Shown in pieces: positions 17,011 through 25,183 of a stretch of DNA of 64,000 nucleotides. Below the pieces are notes generated by a model, which was given only the letters and a program-made list of their open reading frames with translations, had not been told where the DNA came from and ran no database searches. Numbering within the stretch: position 1 is the stretch's first letter; every line of letters starts with the position of its first letter. The stretch is from Providencia sp. (GTDB lineage: Bacteria; Pseudomonadota; Gammaproteobacteria; Enterobacterales; Enterobacteriaceae): positions 64,756 through 128,755 of the forward strand of contig NZ_DOEH01000019.1 in the NCBI RefSeq assembly GCF_003533305.1, given 5' to 3'. The position numbers and the translations under genes are program-made.

Positions 17011-17508
17011 TTAAGGATTGTGGTCATCGTCATCGTGATTATGATCTTTATGACTATGCAGTTCTAATTCGGTTTCACGTCTTTGACATTCAGTTAAATA
17101 CTGTATTGAGTCTGCTTTTCCCGTCTTCGGATCAACATAATAAAAACCTACTGTATTTTGCTCAGGTGAAAATACCTCAATGGCACGCCCATCATCATAA
17201 TAAAGATCGCCTTTACTAATCATTACCTTAAAATCTTTAATACTTTCAACCTGCCTTTGCTGTTCATTTTTCGTCATCGTATAGCCAGTATAATCACCAC
17301 CATCAAATTTCATGATATGTAGTGTATTATCAATTAAATAAACTCTTGCTGTCGTCGCAGCAGTAGGGAAAGTAAATAAGCCATTTCTCTCCCGAGATAT
17401 CTCATTAAACGATTGATCAATAGAACAATCAAAAGCACGTTCTGAACGAATAAGATTACAACCAGACAGCAGAAGCGTTGAAACCAATAACATCCCTATT
17501 CTTTTCAT
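17011..17508 (-). CDS. Lipoprotein with His/Asp-rich tail, unknown function
   Basis: A 165-residue lipoprotein. The signal ends in a good lipobox (L-L-S-G-C, Cys17), so the mature protein is anchored in a membrane. The body is a small beta-rich domain I do not recognise. The last 15 residues are packed with His and Asp (H-S-H-K-D-H-N-H-D-D-D-D-H-N-P), a likely metal-binding tail for zinc, nickel or copper. AAGGGAA precedes the ATG. The TonB receptor gene lies 200 bases upstream on the same strand and might be functionally linked through metal uptake, but that is inference. Confidence 0.8.
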   Translation of the reverse strand: MKRIGMLLVSTLLLSGCNLIRSERAFDCSIDQSFNEISRERNGLFTFPTAATTARVYLIDNTLHIMKFDGGDYTGYTMTKNEQQRQVESIKDFKVMISKGDLYYDDGRAIEVFSPEQNTVGFYYVDPKTGKADSIQYLTECQRRETELELHSHKDHNHDDDDHNP

Positions 17509-17664
17509 ATATTCCCTTATTTATTCAATCGCTTATTTGACAGTTAACTATACTAGCTAATTTGATTTAGCATTAAAGATACCACCCATAAGCTAAACTT
17601 TCATCCAAAAATGAAAATCAATCTAAGATAAACTGTTAATAAAAGTAAAATATATGTCACTGAA

Positions 17665-17693
17665 CCACCTTAAGCATTTAAATACTTAAGGTG
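17665..17693. terminator. Hairpin after the TonB receptor gene
   Basis: A 9-bp inverted repeat (CACCTTAAG / CTTAAGGTG) with an AT palindrome in the loop lies just downstream of the receptor gene. There is no T-run on the minus strand, so it may stabilise the message rather than terminate it. Confidence 0.5.
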
Positions 17694-17709
17694 ATTTTAT
17701 CAAAAATAA

Positions 17710-19974
17710 TTAAAAATTAGCTTCTATACCAAATCTAAACGTTCTGCCTGGAATTGGCATATAAATTACCGTACCTGGGTCAAAGGCATATCGGTTAGTC
17801 AAATTATCAATATTGAAATTTAAGTTAATATTTTTTTGAAGATAGTATTTACCAAAAATATCCATAGTTGTTGATGAGTAAAGTTTTTCAACTGGTGCTG
17901 CTGCCGTGCCCGCTAACCATTTTTGAGGATAATCTTTTCCTGAGTTATAACGCACTCTTAAACCTGTTTGTAATTTTTGGTCGAACATTTTGACGCCAAC
18001 AATTCCCGAAACAATCTTTTTCGGTGGTATTCTAGACGGCGATAATCCCCAAGAAAAACCCACTGAATTACACGCTGATGGTAATCTGCCAAGTTCCATT
18101 TCATCTGCCGAACATAGCTCAGAGTTATTATAAAATGTCGCATCTAATGAACCGAAAGCATAATTAGAATCATATTTCAGCTCGACTTCATAACCAGAGA
18201 GTTTGAAACTATCATAATTTTTAGTCACTACATAAGGTGAGGACCAATCATCTAATTTAGGATTCACCCCCTGAGATAAATAACCCTTTATATTATTATC
18301 GAAATACGCGACACGTAATGACGTGGTATCTTCATCCAAAATAATATTTTTTTTCTCTACATTAATACCCAACTCAAATGATTTAGCGTGCTCAGGTCTT
18401 AATGGTACATTCGGGCTATAAGAGTATGTTTGCCCTGAAACGGTACTTTCAAATAAACTTGGCTCTCGATAACTATCTGAATACTTTGTATAGACATCAA
18501 GCTCATTGGTTATATGAAAACGAACTTCACCCATTAAATCATTCTTAGGTCCGTAACTGCGACTTTTCCCTTCAATATGGTCATCAACTTCAAATGAATG
18601 TATTCGCCAACCGGCAAGTGTTGTGAACCAATCATTTCTATATTCGATATTCGTAAATGCCGACGTATTTGTTCCTTTTGCATCTCGCGTGACGGATGGT
18701 AGCTCTTCACCTTGTAAAGTCCCATTAGGTGTCCAAATTGGCTGATATCGCTTACTTAGTGGTTTAGACTTTTGAACCATATATTCCACACCATAAGTAA
18801 TATCAATCGGATAGTTAGCAACCTGAGAGGTATTCTCTAGATTAAATCCTATTCTTTCATCTGAATATCTGTGTTGGTATTGGTCGCCATAATGAGCGGT
18901 CACATCCTCAGTTAAGCCATTTCGCTGATTGAATGTTCCTTTCGTCCACCATAAACCTAAATTCATATCCACCAAAATTGAGTCTGGCTTATATGAGTAG
19001 TTCATAGACGCCGTATCAACTTCCGCGCTTCCAAGCGACCATTGGGGCATTCTTCCATCACTTTGGTACCAATAAGCGGCTAAAACCTCTCCGGCTTTTT
19101 GTTCATGTCGACGATAATTCAGTTCCAAGCTAGCGTCTGGATTAAAATAGATATTTGTTTTTAATAAAGTCGATTTACTTTCATAACTGGTATTAACGAC
19201 CTCTTGCCCTGGTAATATAGGGGCATTGGTATTTTTATATTTTGAATAACCGTGTTTACCTGCAAAGAAATTACCCTGAGTTCTATCACTATAGGCAATT
19301 AAAAAATCAAATTTTTCATTTCTAAATGCAGCTCCCGCAGTATAAGAACCATTATTAAAATGAGTACTTTGCAGATTTTGTGAAGGCCTATAGTTGCCTT
19401 GAAGGCGGTTATCTGAACTGATTGTTGGTCTTACATTATTATTATATATATTACCTTTAAATAAGAAACCGAACTGGTCGCCTTGAGGAATAATACTATT
19501 GGCAGAGAGTGTTTTTAATTTCACCGTACCACCAATTGCGCCCCCTGAGAATTTGCTCATGGAAGCCCCTTTTTCTATATCAATAGTATCGACTAAATCC
19601 ATATCAATATAAGTTCGGTCTGAGCTTCCTTGGTAACCACGCCATGTATTGGTTGATTGTAAGCTACCATCGATAACAATCGGTACTCGCCCATTACCTT
19701 GTAGCCCTCTGATCCCTATATCGAGTGCCCCAGCCTCATTTCGAGCGTTATTTATTTGTAATGATGATTCATTTGCAAATACATCAGAGTTAGTTGTTCC
19801 TCTTATTGTACTAATATCCCCAGTATTAATATGTTTACTGTCAGATTTTATTTTACTTGCCGTCACTGTAATTTTATCTTTTACTGATGATGATGTATTT
19901 TCATTTGCATATACTGAAGCCGATGTGTACAAAATAGCCAAACCAACTATATTTCGTTTAGTATTAAATCTCAT
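17710..19974 (-). CDS. TonB-dependent outer-membrane receptor, possibly heme/hemoprotein type
   Basis: A 754-residue receptor with a signal peptide (about 1-23), a TonB box-like K-I-T-V-T-A near residue 33, a plug domain (about 45-155; R-G-L-Q-G-N-G-R-V-P, then I-E-K-G-A-S) and a 22-strand barrel ending in Phe (F-G-I-E-A-N-F). The barrel contains S-Y-R-E-P-S-L-F-E followed by L-R-P-E-H, which resembles the FRAP/NPNL region of heme receptors such as HemR and HasR. A haem ligand is therefore the best guess, but other iron chelates remain possible. Fur-box-like sites lie about 200 bases upstream, supporting iron regulation. Confidence 0.85.
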   Translation of the reverse strand: MRFNTKRNIVGLAILYTSASVYANENTSSSVKDKITVTASKIKSDSKHINTGDISTIRGTTNSDVFANESSLQINNARNEAGALDIGIRGLQGNGRVPIVIDGSLQSTNTWRGYQGSSDRTYIDMDLVDTIDIEKGASMSKFSGGAIGGTVKLKTLSANSIIPQGDQFGFLFKGNIYNNNVRPTISSDNRLQGNYRPSQNLQSTHFNNGSYTAGAAFRNEKFDFLIAYSDRTQGNFFAGKHGYSKYKNTNAPILPGQEVVNTSYESKSTLLKTNIYFNPDASLELNYRRHEQKAGEVLAAYWYQSDGRMPQWSLGSAEVDTASMNYSYKPDSILVDMNLGLWWTKGTFNQRNGLTEDVTAHYGDQYQHRYSDERIGFNLENTSQVANYPIDITYGVEYMVQKSKPLSKRYQPIWTPNGTLQGEELPSVTRDAKGTNTSAFTNIEYRNDWFTTLAGWRIHSFEVDDHIEGKSRSYGPKNDLMGEVRFHITNELDVYTKYSDSYREPSLFESTVSGQTYSYSPNVPLRPEHAKSFELGINVEKKNIILDEDTTSLRVAYFDNNIKGYLSQGVNPKLDDWSSPYVVTKNYDSFKLSGYEVELKYDSNYAFGSLDATFYNNSELCSADEMELGRLPSACNSVGFSWGLSPSRIPPKKIVSGIVGVKMFDQKLQTGLRVRYNSGKDYPQKWLAGTAAAPVEKLYSSTTMDIFGKYYLQKNINLNFNIDNLTNRYAFDPGTVIYMPIPGRTFRFGIEANF

Positions 19975-20423
19975 TTAAGTAATGCCTTTCATTAATCAAT
20001 TACCATTTATTTGGTGTAATTGAATATTTGCCAATAGATTAAATTTAAGTTCTTAGTGTTATAACCACACAATTTAAGCGTGGTTAAATTTCCAATTTAT
20101 TATTCTTAATTAAGCTAATTTGAGATATGTTCTAGATATAACGAGTGCTTTATAATTCAAGCGAATAATATACCCATATGATAATAATTATCAACATGAT
20201 AATGAATCTCATTAACATTAAAGTTTCTATTGTTTATTAAATAAGAGTTTATTTACATAGGTGTTTATTTAAAAAATTTCACTTAACTCTCGAATAATAA
20301 CTATGCAATAATTAAGGGAATTGAAATGGCTCACCTAATTGATCAGTGAATTAGCTTGAACTTAACACTAAAGTCGCACTCTAATTTTCTTTTGCGATTA
20401 AAGTGAATAAGTGATGAGTTTAA
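19975..20423. other. Divergent control region between TonB receptor and eptB
   Basis: A 449-base AT-rich region holding the Fur-type sites at 20178-20216 and a small dyad (CTAATT-N8-AATTAG, 20334-20353) nearer eptB. No ORF was recognised. Confidence 0.55.
20178..20216. promoter_or_regulatory. Tandem Fur-type boxes
   Basis: Bases 20198-20216 match the 19-bp Fur consensus at 15 positions by my count. Directly left, TGATAATAATTATCA (20179-20193) is a second near-palindrome of the same type. They lie about 200 bases upstream of the TonB receptor start and about the same distance from the divergent eptB. Iron repression of the receptor is the natural reading. Confidence 0.75.
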
Positions 20424-22076
20424 ATGCATAAGGGTCTGTTATTAAAAGTAGTGAGGAGTGATATTGCGGTTTCGATAACCCTTGCAATTTATCTTGGTTT
20501 TTTCTTAAATTTTTCTGTTTATATTTCAAGATTTCATTCACAGATTTTACTCAATGAAAACAATGGTTACCTATACTTAATAGCTGAAATTATCGTCAAT
20601 ATCTTGTTTTCATTTTTTCTGTTTAGGCTGATTGCACTACTTGGAATATTTAGCTTTAAGCTCTTATACACATTAATTATATTAATCAGTATTGCTATCA
20701 GTTATTACATTACATTTTATGATGTTGTGATTGGTTATGGCATTTTAATCTCAACCCTCACAACGGATATTGATTTGTCTCAGGAAGTCGTTGACAATAA
20801 TTTCTTCATTTGGACTATTTTACTCGCTATTCCACCCGTCATACTCATTTGGTTTACCCAAAAAACAGTACTAAACAAAAAGAGAAACCGCCTATTAGGG
20901 CTATTTACCTTTATCCTCATTCCGCTACTTATTTTTAGCTATATCAAGCTCGTCGATTCTTATCAAAAAGAAAGTGAGCGTGAAAAGAACATTGATATAT
21001 CAAGCTATGGTGGTGGTATTGGCTACTCTTATTTGCCGACAAATTGGATGATCCCATTAGTTCAATATGGGATTGTCAAATATGATGACAATTTCAATGA
21101 AACGAATCTGTTAGATCCTTTTGAAAAATTCACTTATACAGCAAACGAAAAAAATAAAGATGTTTATGTGGTATTTGTGATCGGTGAAACCGCGCGTTGG
21201 GATCATATGCAGTTATTAGGCTATCAAAGAGAAACTACCCCAAGACTCTCGAGTGAGAAAAATGTAGTAGCCTTCAAAGGAACCTCATGTGATACCTCAA
21301 CCAAATTATCACTAAGATGTATGTTTGTGCGTGAAGGTGGCGTAAAAGATAACGAACAACGTACTGTCATCGAAAATAATGTTTTTTCTGTTATGAAACA
21401 ACTCGGGTTTTCATCCAATTTATTTTCGATGCAAAGTGAAATATGGTTTTATAATAAACTTGATGTGGATAATTATCTTATTCGTGAAATGATCACATCG
21501 AAAAATAGCTCACGTGGGCAGGAAATTCATGATGAATTATTACTAGATGAAGTCGATAACGTGATACAAGATAAAGTCAGTGGTATGAATTTAATTATCC
21601 TCCATACCAAAGGTTCGCATTATCTTTATTCAAAACGTTACCCTGCTGAATTTAAGAAGTTCATGCCTGAATGTATCGACAATGCCGCCAAATGTTCAAA
21701 AGAGCAGTTAATTAATTCATATGATAATTCAATTCTCTATACGGACACGGTAATCGCTGATCTTATTGCTAGATTAAAAGATAAGAATGCCATTGTTTTT
21801 TATACGTCTGATCATGGTGAGTCTATTGATGAAAATAAAGGGCTACACGGCACCCCGCGCAAAATCGCCCCTATTGAGCAATTTAGAGTACCGCTGATTG
21901 TCTGGATGTCGGATACCTATATTGCAAACAATCAAAGCTTGTATAACAACCTAAAACTCAATAGCCAATCTCGCACATTCTTTCATCACGAAATTTTCGA
22001 CAGTCTCTTAGGCTGTTTAGGTTATACCTCTCCTAATGGCGGAATTAATAATAAAAATAATCTTTGTTTTAAGTGA
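20424..22076 (+). CDS. eptB: Kdo(2)-lipid A phosphoethanolamine 7''-transferase
   Basis: A 550-residue inner-membrane enzyme that adds phosphoethanolamine to the outer Kdo of lipopolysaccharide, changing surface charge and polymyxin sensitivity. Five membrane helices occupy about residues 10-180 (with Y-Y-I-T-F-Y-D-V-V-I-G-Y-G). The periplasmic sulfatase-type domain follows, with the catalytic Thr in V-I-G-E-T-A-R-W-D-H and metal ligands in S-D-H-G-E-S and the late L-H-G-T-P-R. It matches E. coli EptB over its length (C-D-T-S-T-K-L-S-L-R-C-M-F-V-R) rather than EptA. It is monocistronic, with a strong terminator. Confidence 0.92.
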   Translation: MHKGLLLKVVRSDIAVSITLAIYLGFFLNFSVYISRFHSQILLNENNGYLYLIAEIIVNILFSFFLFRLIALLGIFSFKLLYTLIILISIAISYYITFYDVVIGYGILISTLTTDIDLSQEVVDNNFFIWTILLAIPPVILIWFTQKTVLNKKRNRLLGLFTFILIPLLIFSYIKLVDSYQKESEREKNIDISSYGGGIGYSYLPTNWMIPLVQYGIVKYDDNFNETNLLDPFEKFTYTANEKNKDVYVVFVIGETARWDHMQLLGYQRETTPRLSSEKNVVAFKGTSCDTSTKLSLRCMFVREGGVKDNEQRTVIENNVFSVMKQLGFSSNLFSMQSEIWFYNKLDVDNYLIREMITSKNSSRGQEIHDELLLDEVDNVIQDKVSGMNLIILHTKGSHYLYSKRYPAEFKKFMPECIDNAAKCSKEQLINSYDNSILYTDTVIADLIARLKDKNAIVFYTSDHGESIDENKGLHGTPRKIAPIEQFRVPLIVWMSDTYIANNQSLYNNLKLNSQSRTFFHHEIFDSLLGCLGYTSPNGGINNKNNLCFK

Positions 22077-22095
22077 TTTGATTTTATTAATGCTC

Positions 22096-22138
22096 AAAGC
22101 CTCTTATCTGCATGAATATGATAAGAGGCTTTATTTTT
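22096..22138 (+). terminator. Rho-independent terminator of eptB
   Basis: A perfect 13-bp stem (22096-22108 with 22120-22132), an 11-base loop and a following ATTTTTAT tract. Confidence 0.92.
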
Positions 22139-22672
22139 ATGTGACTGATTTTCTGTAAGAAGTTTTTCAAGGTTGAGTATATAGACAAGTTTTATCGAGT
22201 TCACACGGTAGCAAATTTAAGCTTCTATATAAGAAGCTTAAATTTAGAGAATGTCATAAGAATCCGTTATTAAAGGGTATGCCTTATATATCTTGTTCAA
22301 TTGACACTTCACATGTTTACACAATCGATTATTTATCTACATATTATAGATTGTTTCATTTTTGATATACCGCGTCACCGATATTCGATTCAAAAAACTA
22401 GTCAACCAATATATTAGGATAAATAATTCTATCATCAACCATATTGTTTAAAAGATTCATACTCGTTGAATGTACATCTAGCTTATGTCGTGTTTTCTCA
22501 AACAGAATACTTATTTTGTACGTTTTCGAACCGTTCTAGAATTTTATCGAACCGAATAACAAGTGTGGGCAATAATGCAATGTTCAATCAGGCTCCGCTT
22601 GACTCAATGCCATATTCGTCGGTAATTTACGCAGCTAGACTGAGACATACCCGCAAATTTTCTAATTCGTGG
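22133..22672. other. Unexplained non-coding block between eptB and the tip adhesin
   Basis: About 540 bases with no convincing gene on either strand. It contains a perfect inverted repeat at 22213-22245. GC content rises toward the adhesin gene, suggesting the border of the foreign segment lies inside this block. Confidence 0.5.
22213..22245. repeat. Perfect 14-bp inverted repeat with 5-base loop
   Basis: AAATTTAAGCTTCT (22213-22226) and AGAAGCTTAAATTT (22232-22245) enclose ATATA. There is no T-run on either side, so it is not a standard terminator. It lies in the gap between eptB and the end of the fimbrial operon. Confidence 0.85.
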
Positions 22673-23632
22673 CTAATAAAAAAACACGTATAATATGAAA
22701 TTGCCGCTAAAGTCCCCTGCGCTCTTAGGAACCGAAAGAGTAGAGGAAAGATTAATTGTAGTAGGGATACCCGCTCTCACCGTCGTAGTCAACGAAGGAT
22801 TAGAACCCGTGGCAGTTTGTCCGTCAGCAGCGATCTCGATAACTGACTCTATCGTTCCACCATTCGCGTTAGACAAAGTCACCCGATTATTTACAAGATC
22901 ATCGCTCCCTATCCGCATGGTAGCCGCTGAGTCACATCCGACAGTCCCTGGGCGGGACAAGCGATTTGGTGCAGCACCCAAACTAAGGACACCATGGTTC
23001 ATTTGTGAGTTATCAAGGTCGACATAGCAATTCACGGGAGTAACGACAGTCCCCCCATCATTCACAGCACTCGATAGAGAACATGTCCGATCGAGTTCGT
23101 TCCCGGTACTATCGAGTTCGCTTACGCACAATCTAACAGTAGATGGATGCCACGTGTCCGGTTGATACGTATAAGTATTAGCCGGGTAAAAGGTACCACC
23201 ATCCAAATTAAATGCACCAAATTCGGTGATCAGTGATTTAACCATCGTGCTGCAATCTGAACGTCCGAGGGAACCCGCAACGGTACCACCACTCGCCGAC
23301 GATGAGGCGACATAAAAGGGCGGAACCAGATTAAATCCGGGGATGGGGTTACCGTAAATGCTCCACGCTGATGCCTTGAATTCATATTCCAAACGACAAT
23401 ATGTCCCGGGCACGGAAGGAGTATACGATCCCACAATGTTAATACCTACGGAGTGCATCCCATCGTACGATAGGCTGGTACATTCCCAAGGAGGACTTCC
23501 GGCTCGCGGAGAACACAACTTACTGGCATTCTTTCCATTCCATGCGTTCGGAACGAAGTTTATTACACCAGAGACAGACTCGAACGCAAACGCCAGCGCG
23601 AGAACGCCCAGCAACCCAGATAATCGTGTCAT
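22673..23632 (-). CDS. Fimbrial tip adhesin of the MR/P-type operon (MrpH position), atypical composition
   Basis: A 319-residue exported protein. The signal peptide covers about 1-22. The N-terminal domain (about 23-195) has five or more cysteines and no recognised match. The C-terminal pilin domain (about 198-319) begins with the V-N-C-Y-V-D-L pattern and ends in aromatic residues (F-I-L-Y-V-F-F-Y). Length and last-gene position match MrpH-type adhesins, but I could not confirm the MrpH zinc-site histidines. GC is near 50 percent in sampled lines, far above the neighbours, with codons unlike them. GGAAGG lies 6 bases before the ATG. A reverse-transcriptase remnant separates it from the rest of the operon. 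Confidence 0.75.
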   Translation of the reverse strand: MTRLSGLLGVLALAFAFESVSGVINFVPNAWNGKNASKLCSPRAGSPPWECTSLSYDGMHSVGINIVGSYTPSVPGTYCRLEYEFKASAWSIYGNPIPGFNLVPPFYVASSSASGGTVAGSLGRSDCSTMVKSLITEFGAFNLDGGTFYPANTYTYQPDTWHPSTVRLCVSELDSTGNELDRTCSLSSAVNDGGTVVTPVNCYVDLDNSQMNHGVLSLGAAPNRLSRPGTVGCDSAATMRIGSDDLVNNRVTLSNANGGTIESVIEIAADGQTATGSNPSLTTTVRAGIPTTINLSSTLSVPKSAGDFSGNFILYVFFY

Positions 23633-23679
23633 TTCAACCTTCCGAAATATTGATGAAAATTAATGAATAAAACGTGCAC

Positions 23680-23709
23680 TAGCTGGTTTGAGATATACCA
23701 ATCAACTAG
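23680..23709. repeat. Imperfect inverted repeat at the end of the RT remnant
   Basis: CTAGCTGGTT (23680-23689) can pair with AATCAACTAG with one mismatch and one wobble, around a 10-base loop. It spans the stop codon of the RT fragment and the gap before the adhesin. Its role is unknown. Confidence 0.45.
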
Positions 23710-24064
23710 ATTGCCCATAAAGCCGCAAGCGTTTTTCTTTTTCAATTTGTCGTTCTTTCGCACGCGTTAATGAACGTGGTGAACGTGTTATTTCTGTTGA
23801 CGTAAACCGTTGCCCTAACCAATCAAATCCTTTATCAATTCGACCCATTTGAGTCTTATCGGGATGACAGATAAAGCCGTCTTGCGCCAAAAAATCTTGT
23901 AATACTGCAATTGAACGTTTTAAGGGCCAGCGCGTGGGCGATAATAATAAGAAATCATCCATATATCTTTCATAAAAAATGCCTCGACATTCACTTAGTG
24001 TCTCATCCATAGAAAATAAATAACTACCTCCTATTAGTGGACTCAATGCACAACCACTGATAAG
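23702..24064 (-). pseudogene. Truncated reverse transcriptase (C-terminal remnant)
   Basis: An open stretch of 120 residues without its own credible start. It carries the RT core: G-C-A-L-S-P-L-I-G (motif 4 region), the catalytic Y-M-D-D followed by F-L-L-L-S-P-T-R-W, then H-P-D-K-T-Q-M-G-R-I and G-F-D-W-L-G, and a basic tail. The fingers domain and the first catalytic Asp are missing, so it cannot be active. An in-frame TAG lies at 24067-24065. A one-base slip near 24056 would extend plausible homology back to the stop codon of the preceding pilin gene (24091). The Q/L-S-P motif argues against a diversity-generating retroelement RT. Confidence 0.75.
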
Positions 24065-24090
24065 CTACGTCGCCAAACTTCACCCATAAT

Positions 24091-24639
24091 TCACTGATAC
24101 ATCAAGGTATAAGTTAGCGTAGCGCTAAACCAACCTGGTTTAATGGTTTTATTTTCCATCGCGTTTTGATCCGCTTTCAAATAAGCACGTAGCTTAATCA
24201 CCATATCGCCATCTTTAATCGGATATACCGGCTCAACCTGTGCATTGTTAATGGGTAATGCCGCCCCGCTCATGGTTTCTAAACCAATCACCACACCAGA
24301 AGCTTCACTGTCAGGATTAAATTTCAATAGACCATCTGCCGTAGCATTTCCACTAAACTTAGCTGAAATGGTATTCCCCAAAGAGGTATCGCAATCATCT
24401 AAATAGAATTCAAACTCTTGGTCACTATAAGCACCACGTTGCCCTGTATAGAGGTCTTTAGAGTTGATATTCTCACCAAAATACACATATCCATTTTCAG
24501 AGCCCGGGTTTACCGTGCAAGGCAATGCAATTAATTTACCGCTATATTGAATTGTATTGCTGCTATCAGCCCAGCTAACAGAAGGTAATGCGCCCACTAA
24601 GGCTAAAATAAAGCCACTCATTAAATAATGCTTTTTCAT
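24091..24639 (-). CDS. Fimbrial minor subunit, MR/P-type operon
   Basis: A 182-residue exported pilin. The start is ATG 24639, with AGGAGATC just upstream; longer readings overlap the preceding gene. The signal peptide is about 1-25 (V-S-W-A). Pilin cysteines lie near C44 and C85, and the chain ends L-M-Y-Q. It begins 10 bases after the previous pilin gene. MR/P has three small subunits between chaperone and adhesin (E, F, G); this is a fourth here, so it may be a duplicated tip-fibrillum or adaptor subunit. The RT remnant begins right after its stop codon. Confidence 0.85.
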   Translation of the reverse strand: MKKHYLMSGFILALVGALPSVSWADSSNTIQYSGKLIALPCTVNPGSENGYVYFGENINSKDLYTGQRGAYSDQEFEFYLDDCDTSLGNTISAKFSGNATADGLLKFNPDSEASGVVIGLETMSGAALPINNAQVEPVYPIKDGDMVIKLRAYLKADQNAMENKTIKPGWFSATLTYTLMYQ

Positions 24640-24649
24640 TATGATCTCC

Positions 24650-25183
24650 TTAGGGGTACAGCATTTGCACTGTCGCGGTAGCCGTAAAATCACCTTCACG
24701 TAAAATAGTCGCAGGGTTTGGATCACGAATAGGCACGGCGTAGAGAGGCAAGGTCGCTGTTCCGTTACTCGACATGGTCATCTTTGTCCCCGTATTAGGT
24801 CCGATGACGACACCGTTGTGGTAAAGACGAATCCCTAATCCATTGATATTCGTTCTCAGTGCTTTTGCATCATAAGAGGCAACAAATGGGCTCATATACT
24901 GAAGATATAAGGCAACTGCATTACCCAAGTCAGGGCCACACTTCAAAGTTAAGGTAAAATCTTGTTGATAATTAACACCATCAACTTTAGTAATACCAAT
25001 TTCACCAAACTGCACTTTAATTGGCTGATTAGCTCCATCAGGCCCAGCAACATCACAAGGTGGGTTTTCAATTAAGTTGCCTGAAAAATTTACCTCAACC
25101 GCCTTTGATGGGTTGTAACTCAATAATGCTGCGCTACCGATAAGACCTAGCGCCAAACCTCTATATTTATTTGTCATCGACAT
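24650..25183 (-). CDS. Fimbrial minor subunit (MrpG-like position)
   Basis: A 177-residue exported pilin with signal peptide about 1-29, N-terminal donor strand (V-N-F-S-G-N-L-I), a cysteine pair (near C43 and C80) and an end Q-M-L-Y-P. Its ATG overlaps the stop codon of the previous gene by one base (TAATG), so the two are translationally coupled. A methionine two codons inside (M-S-M) is an alternative start. It is probably an adaptor near the fimbrial tip, as expected from its position. Confidence 0.87.
   Translation of the reverse strand: MSMTNKYRGLALGLIGSAALLSYNPSKAVEVNFSGNLIENPPCDVAGPDGANQPIKVQFGEIGITKVDGVNYQQDFTLTLKCGPDLGNAVALYLQYMSPFVASYDAKALRTNINGLGIRLYHNGVVIGPNTGTKMTMSSNGTATLPLYAVPIRDPNPATILREGDFTATATVQMLYP

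Noticed and set aside
17710-19974. Firm assignment of the receptor as HasR
   Set aside because: Motifs resemble heme receptors, but no hasA, hasDE or signalling-domain extension is present, so the ligand is left open.
22466-22693. 75-residue ORF on the plus strand
   Set aside because: It has no ribosome site or recognisable sequence and overlaps the end of the adhesin gene on the other strand.
22673-24064. Diversity-generating retroelement acting on the fimbrial adhesin
   Set aside because: The RT remnant lacks its N-terminal half and has the S-P-L type motif rather than the S-Q type of DGR reverse transcriptases. I saw no template/variable repeat pair in the adhesin.
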